A stretch of DNA of 13,602 nucleotides from positions 1 to 13,602 of the forward strand of contig JBBRLG010000143.1 in NCBI GenBank assembly GCA_038231495.1. Direction: 5' to 3'. The position numbers and the translations under genes are program-made. The notes under the pieces were generated by a model. The model ran no database searches. It was not told the origin of the DNA and was given only the letters and a program-made list of their open reading frames with translations. Positions within the stretch are counted from its first letter, which is position 1; each line of letters opens with the position of its first letter. Below, piece by piece: positions 13,427 to 13,602 of the stretch. This stretch comes from JBBRLG01 sp038231495. GTDB lineage: Bacteria; Planctomycetota; Planctomycetia; Gemmatales; Gemmataceae.

Positions 13427-13455
13427 AGTCTAAGGCGGCGTTTTTGGGATGTCAA
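13427..13455 (-). promoter_or_regulatory. Sigma70-type promoter of polA
   Basis: On the minus strand a perfect TTGACA (-35, 13450-13455) is followed after exactly 17 bases by TAGACT (-10, 13427-13432; four of six consensus positions). Transcription would start near 13420, giving a leader of roughly 85 bases to the ATG at 13334. It is the clearest promoter in the window and probably serves polA and perhaps coaE. Confidence 0.65.
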
Positions 13456-13470
13456 GGGCGATTGCGGGAT

Positions 13471-13526
13471 CGGGTGTCGGGTGTCGGGTGTCGGGTGTCG
13501 GGTGTCGGGTGTCGGGCGTCGGGTGT
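13471..13526. repeat. Heptamer tandem repeat (cgggtgt), eight units
   Basis: Eight head-to-tail copies of cgggtgt; the seventh unit, at 13513-13519, reads cgggcgt. The period of exactly seven bases recalls the heptanucleotide short tandem repeats described in cyanobacteria. It lies just upstream of the polA promoter and is not a CRISPR, because there are no spacers. Confidence 0.85.
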
Positions 13527-13602
13527 CGGAAGACGGGGAATCAAAATAGCTGTTAGCTGTCAGCTATTAGCTGTCAGCCAATTCCGACACCCGACGCCCG
13601 AC
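13511..13602. repeat. Inverted repeat built from the heptamer units, running off the window
   Basis: The last 19 bases of the window (13584-13602) are the exact reverse complement of 13511-13529 (gtcgggcgtcgggtgtcgg). The heptamer array thus returns in inverse orientation after about 54 bases, and the second arm probably continues beyond the window. The loop contains a different heptamer tract. Confidence 0.75.
13547..13579. repeat. Second heptamer tract (tagctgt type)
   Basis: Units tagctgt, tagctgt, cagctat, tagctgt and a partial cagcc follow one another with a seven-base period. It is unrelated in sequence to the cgggtgt array but has the same unit length, and it sits in the loop between the two inverted arms of that array. 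No gene is visible in 13456-13602. Confidence 0.65.

Noticed and set aside
13471..13602. CRISPR-like repeat array
   Set aside because: Seven-base units without spacers, and no cas genes; a simple tandem repeat.

Overview
The window looks like a chromosomal segment of a GC-rich bacterium, most likely a planctomycete. I infer this from the core protein sequences, from Rho with a long disordered N-terminal extension, and from the dense palindromic and heptamer repeats in the intergenic spacers. No rRNA or other marker is present to confirm it. Every gene I can support lies on the minus strand, so transcription runs from right to left.

Housekeeping genes occupy both flanks. On the right are polA (DNA polymerase I, behind a good sigma70-type promoter), coaE (dephospho-CoA kinase), rho (termination factor) and ribH (lumazine synthase). 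On the left are pssA (phosphatidylserine synthase), ribE (riboflavin synthase) and rsmA/ksgA (16S rRNA dimethyltransferase). RibH and RibE catalyse the last two steps of riboflavin synthesis. The spacers around polA, coaE, rho, ribH and ribE, and the left end of the window, carry palindromic or tandem repeats of several different families.

Between ribH and pssA lies an accessory block of about 4.7 kb (2755-7420) with visibly lower GC. It holds two tandem, diverged copies of one module: an ABC/OLD-like ATPase (DUF3696-type) translationally coupled to a PIN-fold nuclease. The ribH-proximal copy also carries a small RNA ligase with all nucleotidyltransferase motifs, giving ATPase - PIN - RNA ligase in one tightly packed operon. 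Between the modules sits a broken second copy of the 3' part of ribH. Its differences from the intact gene in the best-conserved block are all silent third-codon changes. It therefore descends from a ribH that was functional while diverging, which suggests the block arrived by recombination at the ribH 3' end. The most interesting candidate system is the ATPase/PIN/RNA-ligase cassette: an inducible RNA-cutting and RNA-resealing module, plausibly for defence or stress. That function is inferred, not shown.
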